NCBI RefSeq assembly: GCF_031457275.1 | Contig: NZ_JAVDWH010000001.1 | Span: 1,736,001-1,800,000 of the forward strand | DNA length: 64,000 bases | DNA from: Aeromicrobium panaciterrae | GTDB lineage: Bacteria; Actinomycetota; Actinomycetes; Propionibacteriales; Nocardioidaceae | Reading direction: 5' to 3' | In this document: piece after piece, positions 17,223 to 30,074 of the stretch | Layout: every line of letters begins with the position of its first letter | Position numbering within the stretch: the stretch's first letter is position 1 | Made by a program: the position numbers and the translations under genes | The notes under the pieces: generated by a model | Databases searched by the model: none | The model's input: only the letters and a program-made list of their open reading frames with translations | Told to the model about the DNA's origin: nothing

Positions 17223-18062
17223 ATGACTGACACGTTTGGAAGCAGGATCCTCGAAGGCAAGGTGGCGTTCGTCGCCGGCGGTACCCGAGGCATGAACCTG
17301 CAGATCGCCCGTCGTTACGCCGAGCATGGCGCCAAGGTTGCCGTATTGAGCCGCAACCAGGAGCGCGTTGACGCTGCCGTGGATGAGCTCAAGCAGATCG
17401 GTGGCGAAGTACGCGGCTATGCCGGCGACGTCCGCGACTACGACCAGATCGACGCTGCGATGAAGGCCACCGCCGCCGAGCTCGGCAACATCGACCTCGT
17501 CGTTGCAGGCCAGGCAGGCAACTTCTATGCCCCGGCTGCCGAGATGTCCGCAAACGGATTCAAGGCTGTCGTCGACATTGACCTGGTCGGCACGTTCAAC
17601 GTGTTCCGTGCCAGCTATGACGTGCTCAACAAGCGCGGCGCCTCGATGATCGCGATCACTGCACCCGAGGCCGTACGTCCGCTCAACTTCCAGGCGCACG
17701 TGTGCGCGGCCAAGGCCGGCGTCAACATGCTGATCAAGGTGTTGGCGCTCGAATGGGGTCCCGAGGGCGTCCGCGTCAACGGCATCTCCCCCGGTCCGAT
17801 CGAGGGCTCGTGGGGCATGGAGAACGTTGTCTCGCCGACGCAGGAGATGAAGGACCACATCGGTCAGTCGATGCCGCTGCGTCGCTGGGGAACCGTAGAC
17901 GACGTGGCCGACAGCGCACTGTTCCTGTCGTCTGACGCTGCGTCCTACATCACCGCGACGATCCTCGACACCGACGGTGGCGCTGTGATCTCGGTTCCGA
18001 ACACGGACAAGGCCGACAAGAACGACGTCCGGGTCAAGGGCCGCGGCCACAAGGTCGAATAG
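17223..18062 (+). CDS. SDR oxidoreductase of the 2,4-dienoyl-CoA reductase type
   Basis: The 279-residue protein has an N-terminal Rossmann motif (VAFVAGGTRGMNLQIA). The C-terminal block ALEWGPEGVRVNGISPGPI is close to 2,4-dienoyl-CoA reductases (DECR family). The usual YxxxK catalytic tyrosine is replaced: the lysine of HVCAAKAG is kept, but valine stands at the Tyr position, as in DECR-type enzymes that do not use a catalytic Tyr. It probably reduces unsaturated acyl-CoAs in fatty acid or steroid side-chain breakdown. A KstR-like operator precedes it. It sits on the opposite strand inside the proteasome locus and its stop abuts that of the GNAT gene. Confidence 0.82.
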   Translation: MTDTFGSRILEGKVAFVAGGTRGMNLQIARRYAEHGAKVAVLSRNQERVDAAVDELKQIGGEVRGYAGDVRDYDQIDAAMKATAAELGNIDLVVAGQAGNFYAPAAEMSANGFKAVVDIDLVGTFNVFRASYDVLNKRGASMIAITAPEAVRPLNFQAHVCAAKAGVNMLIKVLALEWGPEGVRVNGISPGPIEGSWGMENVVSPTQEMKDHIGQSMPLRRWGTVDDVADSALFLSSDAASYITATILDTDGGAVISVPNTDKADKNDVRVKGRGHKVE

Positions 18063-18524
18063 CTACAGCTGCTTGCCGAGGTGGACGCTGAGCTCCTCTT
18101 CGGCGTAGAAGCCGAACGCCGGAATGTCGGCGTAGCCGGCTGACCGGTAGAGCTCGATCGCCTCGGGCTGCTCGAGACCCGTCTCGAGGATCAGCCGGGC
18201 GAAGCCTGCCTCGCGTGCCGTGCTCTCAATGTTGTCGAGCACGGCACGTGCCAGTCCGCGACGCTGGAACTGCGGCCGTACGTACATACGCCTGATCTCT
18301 GCATCGTCGCCGTGACGTCGCCATCCGCCCATGGCGGCCGGCACGTCGTCGACGTAGGCCACGAAGAACTGTCCGACCGGTGGCACGAAGTCGGCCGCAT
18401 CGATGGGGTTGATGTCACCACCCTCAGAGCCATAGCGGCGGACATACTCCAGCTGAACCTCATCGGTCAGCACCTGCGCGTCGGCGCTGTCGTACGCCGC
18501 CGGGCGCAGGTCGTACGGGAGCAC
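18063..18524 (-). CDS. GNAT-family N-acetyltransferase
   Basis: The 153-residue protein has the acetyl-CoA-binding motif MYVRPQFQRRGLARAVL (R/QxxGxG/A variant) and the late GNAT block AIELYRSAGYADIPAFG. The substrate cannot be read from sequence. The start (GTG 18524) lies three bases after the arc stop codon, so translation is probably coupled to arc, and its stop touches that of the convergent SDR gene with no intergenic base. Whether acetylation is linked to proteasome function is unknown. Confidence 0.82.
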   Translation of the reverse strand: MLPYDLRPAAYDSADAQVLTDEVQLEYVRRYGSEGGDINPIDAADFVPPVGQFFVAYVDDVPAAMGGWRRHGDDAEIRRMYVRPQFQRRGLARAVLDNIESTAREAGFARLILETGLEQPEAIELYRSAGYADIPAFGFYAEEELSVHLGKQL

Positions 18525-18527
18525 TGT

Positions 18528-20264
18528 TTAGAGGTACTGGCCGGTGTTGGCAACCGTGTCGATCGAACGACCCGGCTCGTTGCCACTCTTGCCCGAGATG
18601 AGGGTGCGGATGAACACGATGCGCTCACCCTTCTTGCCCGAGATCCGCGCCCAGTCGTCGGGGTTGGTCGTGTTGGGCAGGTCCTCGTTCTCCTTGAACT
18701 CGTCGAGGCACGCCTGCAGCATGTGCTGCACGCGGAGACCCTTCTGACCGCTCTCAAGGAGATCCTTGATCGCCATCTTCTTGGCGCGGTCGACGATGTT
18801 CTGGATCATGGCGCCGGAGTTGAAGTCCTTGAAGTAGAGGACTTCCTTGTCTCCGTTGGCGTAGGTGACCTCAAGGAACTGGTTGTCCTCGGACTCGGTG
18901 TACATCCGCTCGACGGTCCGCTGGATCATCCCGTTGACGCAGGCAGCGCGATCGCCACTCCATTCCGCCAGGTCTTCAGAGTGAAGCGGCAGGTTGGGTG
19001 TGAGGTACTTGCTGAAGATGTCACGCGCGGACTCGGCATCGGGCCGCTCGATCTTGATCTTCACGTCGAGACGACCGGGACGCAGGATCGCGGGGTCGAT
19101 CATGTCTTCGCGGTTGGAAGCACCGATCACGAGGACGTTCTCGAGTCCTTCGACGCCGTCGATCTCGCTCAGCAACTGCGGAACGATCGTGTTCTCGACA
19201 TCGGAGGAGACACCAGATCCGCGAGTGCGGAACAGTGAGTCCATCTCGTCGAAGAACACGATGACCGGGGTGCCCTCGCTCGCCTTTTCGCGGGCACGTT
19301 GGAACACCAGACGGATGTGCCGCTCGGTCTCTCCGACGTACTTGTTGAGCAGCTCGGGACCCTTGATGTTGAGGAAGTACGAACGACCTTCTTCGCCAGT
19401 GCGCTCGGAGACCTTCTTGGCGAGCGACGCCGCGACCGCCTTGGCGATCAGCGTCTTGCCGCAGCCGGGAGGGCCGTAGAGCAGCACGCCCTTGGGCGGC
19501 TTGAGCTCGTGCTCAATGAACAGCTCGGGATGCAGGTAAGGCATCTCGACCGCATCACGGATCGACTCAATCTGCTGCTTGAGTCCACCGATGCTGTCGT
19601 AGTCGATGTCCGGAACCTCTTCGAGGACGAGTTCTTCGACCTCGCTCTTCGGCACCCGCTCGTAGACATAGCCGGAGCGGCTGTCGAGCAGCAGGGAGTC
19701 GCCGGGACGGATCTTGAGACCGAGCAACGGCTCAGCTAGACGTACGACCCGCTCTTCGTCGGCATTGCCCATCACCAGGGCACGCTCGCCGTCGGCGAGG
19801 ATCTCCTTGAGTGACACGACTTCGCCGGTCTGCTCGAAATCGAGAGCCATGACGACGTTCATCGCTTCGTTGAGGATGACTTCCTGGCCCTTGCGCAGGT
19901 TGTCCTTGTCGACCGTCGGGCTGACGTTGACCCGCAGCTTGCGACCGCCAGTGAAGACGTCGACCGAGTCGTCATCGTTGCGCTTGAGGAACGTTCCGAA
20001 GCCGGTCGGCGGCTGTGCGAGCCGGTCAACTTCTTCCTTGAGCGTGACGATCTGGTCGCGTGCTTCGCGCAGCGTTGACGTCAGTCGCTCGTTCTGAGCA
20101 TTGGTGGCCGAGAGCTTGGCCTCGATCTCGCTGAGACGCGAGTCCGTGGATCCCTCTGAGCCAAGCCGACGGCGGAGGTGCTCGACTTCCGCGCGCAAGT
20201 AGCCAAGCTCCTGGTCCGTCTCGCTGGTCTGACCACGCTTCTGGACGGGCTCGTTCTCGGTCAT
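18528..20264 (-). CDS. arc: proteasome-activating AAA ATPase Arc/Mpa
   Basis: The 578-residue ATPase contains an N-terminal coiled coil (about 15-75) that binds Pup, an OB-fold region, and an AAA module with Walker [10 protein letters not shown], Walker [11 protein letters not shown] and the arginine-finger region [10 protein letters not shown]. It ends in GQYL, the motif that docks into PrcA pockets and opens the 20S gate. I chose ATG 20264, which has AGGAGG five bases upstream, over the GTG two codons earlier that overlaps this ribosome binding site. The GNAT gene follows after three bases. Confidence 0.95.
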   Translation of the reverse strand: MTENEPVQKRGQTSETDQELGYLRAEVEHLRRRLGSEGSTDSRLSEIEAKLSATNAQNERLTSTLREARDQIVTLKEEVDRLAQPPTGFGTFLKRNDDDSVDVFTGGRKLRVNVSPTVDKDNLRKGQEVILNEAMNVVMALDFEQTGEVVSLKEILADGERALVMGNADEERVVRLAEPLLGLKIRPGDSLLLDSRSGYVYERVPKSEVEELVLEEVPDIDYDSIGGLKQQIESIRDAVEMPYLHPELFIEHELKPPKGVLLYGPPGCGKTLIAKAVAASLAKKVSERTGEEGRSYFLNIKGPELLNKYVGETERHIRLVFQRAREKASEGTPVIVFFDEMDSLFRTRGSGVSSDVENTIVPQLLSEIDGVEGLENVLVIGASNREDMIDPAILRPGRLDVKIKIERPDAESARDIFSKYLTPNLPLHSEDLAEWSGDRAACVNGMIQRTVERMYTESEDNQFLEVTYANGDKEVLYFKDFNSGAMIQNIVDRAKKMAIKDLLESGQKGLRVQHMLQACLDEFKENEDLPNTTNPDDWARISGKKGERIVFIRTLISGKSGNEPGRSIDTVANTGQYL

Positions 20265-20288
20265 AGCCACCTCCTGCTCGTACGGCCG

Positions 20289-20294
20289 ACACTA
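20289..20294 (-). promoter_or_regulatory. candidate -10 of arc
   Basis: TAGTGT on the minus strand predicts an 18-nt leader carrying the AGGAGG ribosome binding site of arc. I see no clear -35. Confidence 0.3.
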
Positions 20295-20351
20295 CCTGTC
20301 TGCCCCACGTCAGTGGGTGTCATCTCAGACACACGGAAGGTGTCGTTTCGA

Positions 20352-21251
20352 TCACGACTCTTCTTGCACCTCGGAGCCGAAGGGTCGTGGGCCCTTGTAG
20401 TCGGGGCCGTACGCGCCGGGTGCCGGACGTCGTGACTTCTCCAACGACTGCTGTCCGGGTGCCATTCGGCGAGCCGTCACGAGGAAAGCAGTGTGGCCGT
20501 TCATCTTGTGGTCAGGACGCACTGAGAGGCCTTCGAGGTGCCAGTTGCGCTCGAGCGTCTCCCAGGCGTGAGGCTCGGTGAATCCACCGTCCTCGCGGAT
20601 GCTTTCGACGAACAGGGACAGCTGCGTCGTCGTCGCGACGTATGCGCAGATGATCCCGCCAGGAACGAGTCGCTCGACTGCGAGAGGGATGCAGCTCCAG
20701 GGATCGACCATGTCGAGGATGAGCCGATCGATCTCGGTCTCGGTGATTGCTTCCTTGACGTCGCCGACCGTCAGGGTCCACCCGGGGACATCCGTTCCGG
20801 CGACCTGCTCGACGTTGCGGCGTACGTTCTCGGCGAACTCTTCGCGGATCTCGTACGAGCCCAGCGTTCCTTCCGGACCGATGGCACGCAGTAGGTAGGA
20901 GGTGAGGCTGCCTGAGCCGGCGCCGGCCTCCACGACTCGTGCACCCGGATAGATGTCAGCCATCGTGACGATCTGCGCGGCGTCTTTGGGATAGATGATC
21001 GCCGCACCGCGCGGCATCGAGACGACGTACTCGAAGAGCAGCGGGCGGAAGACCTGATAGGCGGCACCCATCGACGACTCGATGACGATGCCTTCGGGGT
21101 GCCCAATCATGTCGTCGTGATTGAGCTGGCCCTTCTTGGTCGAGAACTGTGCGCCAGCTTCGAGCTTGAGGTTGTGCTTGCGGCCCTTGGGGTCCGTGAG
21201 CCGAACCCACTCCCCCTCGACCAGCGCGCCACTGCGCATCCCGGCGCTCAT
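20352..21251 (-). CDS. trmI: tRNA (adenine-58-N1)-methyltransferase TrmI
   Basis: The 299-residue SAM-dependent enzyme has an N-terminal substrate domain and the Rossmann motif VVEAGAGSGSLTSYLL near residue 110, with the acidic ribose-binding residue in YEIREEFAENVRRN and the post-motif DMVDPW. It forms m1A58 in the T loop of tRNAs. Linkage of trmI with proteasome genes is common in Actinobacteria. Its ATG overlaps the stop codon of the upstream M50 protease gene (ATGA), indicating translational coupling. Confidence 0.93.
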   Translation of the reverse strand: MSAGMRSGALVEGEWVRLTDPKGRKHNLKLEAGAQFSTKKGQLNHDDMIGHPEGIVIESSMGAAYQVFRPLLFEYVVSMPRGAAIIYPKDAAQIVTMADIYPGARVVEAGAGSGSLTSYLLRAIGPEGTLGSYEIREEFAENVRRNVEQVAGTDVPGWTLTVGDVKEAITETEIDRLILDMVDPWSCIPLAVERLVPGGIICAYVATTTQLSLFVESIREDGGFTEPHAWETLERNWHLEGLSVRPDHKMNGHTAFLVTARRMAPGQQSLEKSRRPAPGAYGPDYKGPRPFGSEVQEES

Positions 21252-22183
21252 CGGCTCGCCCGATAGGCGTCATCGACAGCCCGTGCCGTGAGTGACCCGA
21301 TGACCGTGCCGTCAACATCAGTCAGGGCGTAGACATCGGCAGGTTGTGCAGCCATGGCGCGCAGCAGTGCAGAGCCATGCAGATCGGCAGACAGAGTGGG
21401 AGCTCCTTCGGGGGGCGGTTGCTGCGTGTCCACGATCGAGCGGGCGACGAGCATGTTGATGCGGGAGGAGCGACTGGCGTTTCGCAGCGCGTCGCTAGCT
21501 CCCTGCCACAGGAACCAGGCCACGATCAGCGCTATTGCGATGTTGACGCCGAGCTGGCTGTCGCCACGGTTCAACAGGGCGAAGACGACGATGCCGATCG
21601 CGGCGGCACGACCGATCCATGCTGAGATCCGTACGCCGGTCTCCTCGCGGCCGGTGACCTGCCAGACAAGCGCACGGAAAACCCGACCGCCGTCGAGAGG
21701 CAGGCCTGGCAGCATGTTGAAGATGGCGACGAGGATGTTGACGTAGCCGACGGACCACAGGATGTCTGAGGTCACGCCCTCGAATGATCCCGACAGCGAT
21801 CGCGCGCTGAGGCCGATACCAAGTGACGTGAGCGGGCCGGAGATTGAGATCCACAGCTCCTGCCACGGCGTGCGACTCTCGCCCTCGATCAGCGTCTCGC
21901 CGCCCAGCAGATGCAGGGTGACTGACTGGACGCGCATACCGAACTGGCGAGCTGCGAATACGTGCGCCAACTCGTGGACGAACACGGAGACGTACAACGC
22001 GAGGACGAACGCGGCTGCCAACGCATATGGGTTGCTGTCAGAGCGATCGTCGAATCTCGGTGCGAACAGAATGACGAGGACGACACCCATCAGGACGATC
22101 GATGGCTTCACCAGCAGGTCGACTCCGCCGACTCGACCGAGACGCCACGTGCCAGCCGGTTTGGGAAGGGGTCGCTCACTCAC
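21248..22183 (-). CDS. M50-family (site-2) membrane metalloprotease with C-terminal CBS region
   Basis: The 311-residue protein has about six membrane segments, the zinc motif HELAH in FVHELAHVFAARQFG near residue 70, and the third-ligand motif LDGG in LPGLPLDGGRVFRAL. After residue 230 there is a soluble CBS-like domain ending DVYALTDVDGTVIGSLTA. It resembles the mycobacterial Rip3-type intramembrane proteases; substrates are unknown. GTG 22183 stands six bases after TAGGTT, suggesting a leaderless transcript that also carries trmI. Confidence 0.88.
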   Translation of the reverse strand: MSERPLPKPAGTWRLGRVGGVDLLVKPSIVLMGVVLVILFAPRFDDRSDSNPYALAAAFVLALYVSVFVHELAHVFAARQFGMRVQSVTLHLLGGETLIEGESRTPWQELWISISGPLTSLGIGLSARSLSGSFEGVTSDILWSVGYVNILVAIFNMLPGLPLDGGRVFRALVWQVTGREETGVRISAWIGRAAAIGIVVFALLNRGDSQLGVNIAIALIVAWFLWQGASDALRNASRSSRINMLVARSIVDTQQPPPEGAPTLSADLHGSALLRAMAAQPADVYALTDVDGTVIGSLTARAVDDAYRASR

Positions 22184-22189
22184 GGGGTC

Positions 22190-22195
22190 AACCTA
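22190..22195 (-). promoter_or_regulatory. predicted -10 of the M50 protease-trmI operon (leaderless)
   Basis: TAGGTT ends six bases before GTG 22183. Confidence 0.5.
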
Positions 22196-22238
22196 TCGCC
22201 TCACCGCGTGGTTCATGATTTCAGTCAGTGCCCGGGTC

Positions 22239-22244
22239 TAGCCT
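22239..22244 (+). promoter_or_regulatory. predicted -10 of the RecB-like nuclease gene (leaderless)
   Basis: TAGCCT ends six bases before ATG 22251. Confidence 0.5.
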
Positions 22245-22250
22245 GCAGGA

Positions 22251-23114
22251 ATGGACGGACCTCAGCTTGAGCTTCACGACGTGACACCCGGTGTCACGGT
22301 TCGCAGTTCGCTGTCCCCAAGTCGTGCGGGCGACTTCCTCACCTGTCCGCTGCGCTATCGACTTCGCGTGATCGATCGCCTGCCTGAGCCAGCCGACGCG
22401 GTCATGGTGCGAGGCACGCTGGTGCACGCAGTGCTCGAGGATTTGCTGGCTGAGCCCGCAGAGAGCCGCACCCTCGACGAAGCGGTGAAGCTGCTGCCGA
22501 CCGAATGGGACAAGCTGCGCGCCGAAGAGCCGCGGCTTGCTGAGCTGTTCACGTCGGAGCAGGCAGCCGACGAGACGGAGTGGCTTGCTTCGGCGATCAC
22601 GTTGCTCGAGACCTATTTCCGCATGGAAGACCCGCGATATCTCGGACCTCACACCCGTGAAGAGAAGATCAGCTTCGAGCACGAATCCGGACTGACGTTT
22701 GCCGGAATCGTCGACCGCATCGACATCGCGCCAGATGGCCGCATCCGCGTTGTTGACTACAAGACCGGCAAAGCTCCCAACCCGCTTTACGAGGACAAGG
22801 CGCTGTTCCAGATGAAGTTCTACGCTCTGGTCATCTGGCGCACCCGAGGCATCCTGCCGACGTTGCTGCAGCTCATGTACATCGGCGATGGGTCGTTCAT
22901 CACCTATGAGCCCAAGGAAGACGAGCTCATCGCCACGGAGCGCAAGGTGTTGGCTTTGTGGGATGCCATCGCGTCGGCTGTTGAGCGCCGTGACTTTCGC
23001 CCGAAGAAGAGCGGGCTCTGCAAGTGGTGCTCTCACCAGGCGATCTGCCCCGAATGGGGCGGCACTCCCCCGCCATTTCCCGAGATCCTCCCGGAAGTGC
23101 CGATCGTTCCCTAA
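22251..23114 (+). CDS. RecB-family PD-(D/E)XK exonuclease with probable Fe-S cluster
   Basis: The 287-residue protein is a Cas4/RecB-like nuclease domain without helicase motifs. The catalytic core is visible as GIVDRIDI followed by RVVDYKTGKAPNP near residue 170. Cysteines in CPLRYRLR near residue 32 and in the C-terminal CKWCSHQAICPEW near residue 265 form the four-cysteine pattern expected for a 4Fe-4S cluster. A general DNA repair role is likely. There is no CRISPR array or cas gene nearby, so an adaptation role is not supported. Confidence 0.88.
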   Translation: MDGPQLELHDVTPGVTVRSSLSPSRAGDFLTCPLRYRLRVIDRLPEPADAVMVRGTLVHAVLEDLLAEPAESRTLDEAVKLLPTEWDKLRAEEPRLAELFTSEQAADETEWLASAITLLETYFRMEDPRYLGPHTREEKISFEHESGLTFAGIVDRIDIAPDGRIRVVDYKTGKAPNPLYEDKALFQMKFYALVIWRTRGILPTLLQLMYIGDGSFITYEPKEDELIATERKVLALWDAIASAVERRDFRPKKSGLCKWCSHQAICPEWGGTPPPFPEILPEVPIVP

Positions 23115-23126
23115 TTGAACAGGGCC

Positions 23127-23768
23127 CTAGTCGAACAATGCGCGAAGGGCGTCGGGCCCGACGTGCTCAAGCGTCGGCAACTGCGTGCGTCGCGGTGCGT
23201 CAGGGACGTTGACGAAGTGCGGGACAACCAGCACGCGGCAACCCGCGGCATTCGCCGAGGTTGCTCCCGTGCCTGAGTCTTCGATGGCCAGACAGTCGGC
23301 CGCGTCGACACCGAGCATCTCGGCGGCCTTGAGGTATGGCTCTGGGTGGGGCTTGCCTCGAGCCACCTTGTCTCCGGTGACAACCGCAGCAAACGGCGTC
23401 GCGGCCACGATCGGCTCAGCAATCGACTCGTAGGACATGGTGACCAGTGCTTGGGGTGTGCCTTCGGCGTGCAAGGCATCGATCAATTCGCGCGCGCCGG
23501 GGCGCCAAGGGATCTCCTCACGCAGCGCAGCCGCAAGACGTATGACCAGGAAGTCGACGATCTCCTCCGGTGACATGTCGGCGTCGAGGCGCTTCTTGAT
23601 GTACTCACCGGACCCGATCAAGGAGTTGCCGACCAGGGCGAGTCCGTCCTCCTGCGTCCAGGTTTTGCCATAGCGCTCAGCTAGTTCGTGCTCTCCAGCC
23701 ATCCAGAGTGGTTCGCTGTCGATGATGGTTCCGTCGAGGTCCCAGAGGACGGCGGCGTAGGTGGTCAC
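23127..23768 (-). CDS. HAD-superfamily phosphatase (beta-phosphoglucomutase-like)
   Basis: The 213-residue protein begins with motif I LWDLDGTIIDSEPLW, has motif II in LVTMSYESI, the lysine in KVARGKPHPEPYL, and motif III/IV in AIEDSGTGATSANAAG. This is subclass I HAD with a helical cap; the substrate is not predictable. The open frame extends far upstream, but GTG 23768 is chosen because TACCGT lies exactly six bases before it and the fold starts there. The extension would add about 80 residues of arginine-rich sequence without homology features. Confidence 0.87.
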   Translation of the reverse strand: MTTYAAVLWDLDGTIIDSEPLWMAGEHELAERYGKTWTQEDGLALVGNSLIGSGEYIKKRLDADMSPEEIVDFLVIRLAAALREEIPWRPGARELIDALHAEGTPQALVTMSYESIAEPIVAATPFAAVVTGDKVARGKPHPEPYLKAAEMLGVDAADCLAIEDSGTGATSANAAGCRVLVVPHFVNVPDAPRRTQLPTLEHVGPDALRALFD

Positions 23769-23774
23769 TCGTTC

Positions 23775-23780
23775 ACGGTA
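23775..23780 (-). promoter_or_regulatory. predicted -10 of the HAD phosphatase gene (leaderless)
   Basis: TACCGT ends six bases before GTG 23768 and supports that start over the longer frame. Confidence 0.5.
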
Positions 23781-23861
23781 GACGTACGCGACGACGCCGC
23801 GTTTCACGGATTGGCTCCTGCTCCGATCAATTGACGCGAAGTGGCACAATAGAGGCTCAGT

Positions 23862-23875
23862 TCGGGATCCCCCGA
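23862..23875 (+). repeat. short inverted repeat in the metH leader
   Basis: TCGGG (23862-23866) and CCCGA (23871-23875) flank ATCC about 70 bases before metH. The 175-bp gap holds the HAD and metH promoters. I found no B12-box or SAM-riboswitch motif in it. Confidence 0.3.
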
Positions 23876-23943
23876 GGCCTAGGCGAGCCCGCCGCCGGCT
23901 GGAGATCCCCAGCATTCCTGCCGATCTTCCACAAGGAGTGCTC

Positions 23944-27732
<3,789 letters not shown>

Positions 27733-27742
27733 CCCCTGCGCG

Positions 27743-27748
27743 TAGGGT
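27743..27748 (+). promoter_or_regulatory. predicted -10 of the PAC2 gene (leaderless)
   Basis: TAGGGT ends six bases before GTG 27755. Confidence 0.5.
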
Positions 27749-27754
27749 TGCGGT

Positions 27755-28606
27755 GTGAGTGAGCCGATCGACATCCCGCCGCTGAGGAATCCGTGGATGG
27801 TCGCGGCATTCGAGGGTTGGAACGACGCTGCTGACGCGGCTTCGGGCGCGGTCGATCACCTCATTGAGGAGTGGGACGCCGAGCTGCTGATCGAGCTCGA
27901 CCCGGAGGACTACTACGACTTCCAGGTGCACCGTCCGCACGTGACTACTGACGAGGACGACGAACGCGTCATCGTCTGGCCAGCACCGTCGATCTTCCAC
28001 GCCCGTCCGCGACGCAGCGATCGGGATGTTCTGCTGCTGCGCGCTCCTGAACCGAACTTCCGCTGGGGAGCGTTTTGCTCGACCGTCATCGGCGTGGCGA
28101 AGCTTGCCGGCGTCACCGAGCTCATCACGCTGGGCGCTCTCCTCGCGGACTCTCCGCACACGCGTCCCGTACCTGTCAGCGGATCGACATCCGACAAGGC
28201 GCTGATGGAACGTATGTCGCTGCAGCCGTCGCGCTACACCGGTCCGATCGGCATCACGACGGTTCTCAACGACACTGCAGCCCGTGAGGGGATCGCGACA
28301 GCCTCGCTTTGGGCCGCCGTCCCCCACTATTTGGCTGAGCCGCCGTGCCCCAAGGCGACACTTGCCCTGCTGGGCTCGCTTGAGGATGCCGTCGGCATAC
28401 CGCTCCCACAGGGCGTTCTCGTTGAGATGACGGACGCCTGGCAGCGAGGAGCTGAAGACCTCGCCTCACGAGACGCCGAGATTGCCGAGTACGTCGAGGC
28501 ACTCGAGCAGGAACGCGACACCAGCGACCTTCCTGAAGCCAGCGGCGATGCGATCGCGCGAGAGTTTGAGCGCTACCTCCGTCGCCGCACCGACGACCCG
28601 GAGTAG
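27755..28606 (+). CDS. PAC2-family protein (proteasome assembly chaperone 2-like)
   Basis: The 283-residue protein shows the actinobacterial PAC2 pattern: PPLRNPWMVAAFEGWNDAADAASGA at the start, a central strand-turn region LAGVTELITLGALLADSPHT, and a charged C-terminal helix. PAC2 relatives help assemble eukaryotic proteasomes; a link to the bacterial proteasome encoded 10 kb away is tempting but not shown by the sequence. The MFS gene follows after seven bases, so the two probably form an operon. Confidence 0.85.
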   Translation: MSEPIDIPPLRNPWMVAAFEGWNDAADAASGAVDHLIEEWDAELLIELDPEDYYDFQVHRPHVTTDEDDERVIVWPAPSIFHARPRRSDRDVLLLRAPEPNFRWGAFCSTVIGVAKLAGVTELITLGALLADSPHTRPVPVSGSTSDKALMERMSLQPSRYTGPIGITTVLNDTAAREGIATASLWAAVPHYLAEPPCPKATLALLGSLEDAVGIPLPQGVLVEMTDAWQRGAEDLASRDAEIAEYVEALEQERDTSDLPEASGDAIAREFERYLRRRTDDPE

Positions 28607-28613
28607 CGGCTAC

Positions 28614-30074
28614 GTGACCAAGTTCCGGGATCGCATGTCCGTGCCTGCGCTGATGTTTGTGGGCGCAGTCAACGCGATCATCAGCAGTCTCGGTGCGCCA
28701 CTACTCCCGCAGATCGCCAAAGATCTCGACGCGAGTATCTCCAGCACGCAATGGGCGTTGACATCGACGATCGTGGTTGCCGCAATAGCCTCGCCGCTGG
28801 TGGGACGTATGGGCGACGGAAGGCATCGACGTTTGGTTGTGGCCGCATGTCTCGGCTCAGTCGTGATCGGCTGTGTGATGGCGGCACTTGCCACATCGCT
28901 CGGGCCGCTCATCTTCGGTCGCGCTCTGCAAGGACTCGGCATGGCGATCATGCCGTTGACCATGGCCGCGGCCCGGGACCACATGCCCCCGGCTCAGGCG
29001 CGCAACGTCATCGCCGGGTTGTCTGTGGTGGGCGCGGCCGGCGTGGGCCTGGGCTACCCCATCACGGGGCTCGTTGCTGATCACGGCGGCGTCGCTGCCG
29101 CCTACTGGCTGGGTGCCGGAGTCGGCGCTGTGTCGCTGCTTCTGGGGCTCTGGGTCATCTCACCGCCGAATGATGATCGACGGACGATGAATCTCGACGT
29201 CATCGGGGCATTCATCGTGGCCGTCGGGCTCGTCCTCGTTCTGATTCCGCTCGACAAAGCAGTCGACTGGGGCTGGACCTCCGCACCTGTGCTGGCGATG
29301 TTCGCCTCCGGTATCGGTTTGCTCGCTGTCTGGACCTTTCACGAGTTGCGTACACGGGATCCGCTCGTCGACCTACGTCTCTTGAGGCACCGAGCCGTGC
29401 TCACGGCCAACCTCGCAGGCCTTCTAATGGGCCTGACGATGTACATCTTGATGGTCGTGATTGTGCAGTTCGTCCAGCTCGACTCTTTTGGACTCGGGGA
29501 GACGATCTTCATCGCGGGACTGACCCTGGTGCCGATGTCGGTCCTCAGTGGGGTCATGAGCTTCGCGCTCCCCCGCCTTCAATCGCGCTTCAGTATCCGT
29601 GCTGTCATGTCGAGTGGCGCCATCTCGGTCGCGCTGGGCGCTCTGATGTTTGGGCTCACCGCCACAGCGCTCTGGCAGGTACTCGTATGTATGGCGCTTG
29701 TTGGCATCGGTATTGGCACGACCTTCGCAGCGCTCCCGGGACTCATCGTCCTCGCTGTGCCAGCCGAGGAGACCGGCAGCGCAATGGGCTTCTATCAGGT
29801 CTCGCGCTTCTTCGGCTTTGCGCTGGGCAGCGGTCTCGCAGTGACCTTGCTTCGGGCACTCGGCGACGGTGGCGAACCCACGCTCGAGTCGTACAAGTCG
29901 ACCGCACTACTCATCGTCGGACTAGGTGTCGCGACGGCGTTGGTCACGTGGTTCCTGCCCGGCCGTCCATCGGCGGCTCAGCGAGACGTCGACGCCAGAT
30001 TCCAGGTTGAGGACGGCATGCTCGCGTCGGCGGGCCTTGAAGATGGCGACAGACCGGCTACTACTTCTTCCTGA
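28614..30074 (+). CDS. MFS drug/solute transporter, DHA2-like
   Basis: The 486-residue protein is predicted to have 12-14 membrane segments. The loop 2-3 motif appears as GRMGDGRHRR and motif C as the glycine-rich GLSVVGAAGVGLGYPITG. This suggests a proton antiporter exporting small molecules, substrate unknown. GTG 28614 is seven bases after the PAC2 stop; the longer open frame begins inside PAC2 and is not supported. The last 14 bases overlap the tiny convergent gene at 30061. Confidence 0.85.
   Translation: MTKFRDRMSVPALMFVGAVNAIISSLGAPLLPQIAKDLDASISSTQWALTSTIVVAAIASPLVGRMGDGRHRRLVVAACLGSVVIGCVMAALATSLGPLIFGRALQGLGMAIMPLTMAAARDHMPPAQARNVIAGLSVVGAAGVGLGYPITGLVADHGGVAAAYWLGAGVGAVSLLLGLWVISPPNDDRRTMNLDVIGAFIVAVGLVLVLIPLDKAVDWGWTSAPVLAMFASGIGLLAVWTFHELRTRDPLVDLRLLRHRAVLTANLAGLLMGLTMYILMVVIVQFVQLDSFGLGETIFIAGLTLVPMSVLSGVMSFALPRLQSRFSIRAVMSSGAISVALGALMFGLTATALWQVLVCMALVGIGIGTTFAALPGLIVLAVPAEETGSAMGFYQVSRFFGFALGSGLAVTLLRALGDGGEPTLESYKSTALLIVGLGVATALVTWFLPGRPSAAQRDVDARFQVEDGMLASAGLEDGDRPATTSS

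Noticed and set aside
22251-23114. Cas4 adaptation nuclease
   Set aside because: The Fe-S RecB fold is shared with Cas4, but no cas genes or repeat arrays are present in the window.
23830-23943. Riboswitch before metH
   Set aside because: I looked for a cobalamin B12-box or SAM-type conserved core and saw none. Only a short 5-bp hairpin is present.
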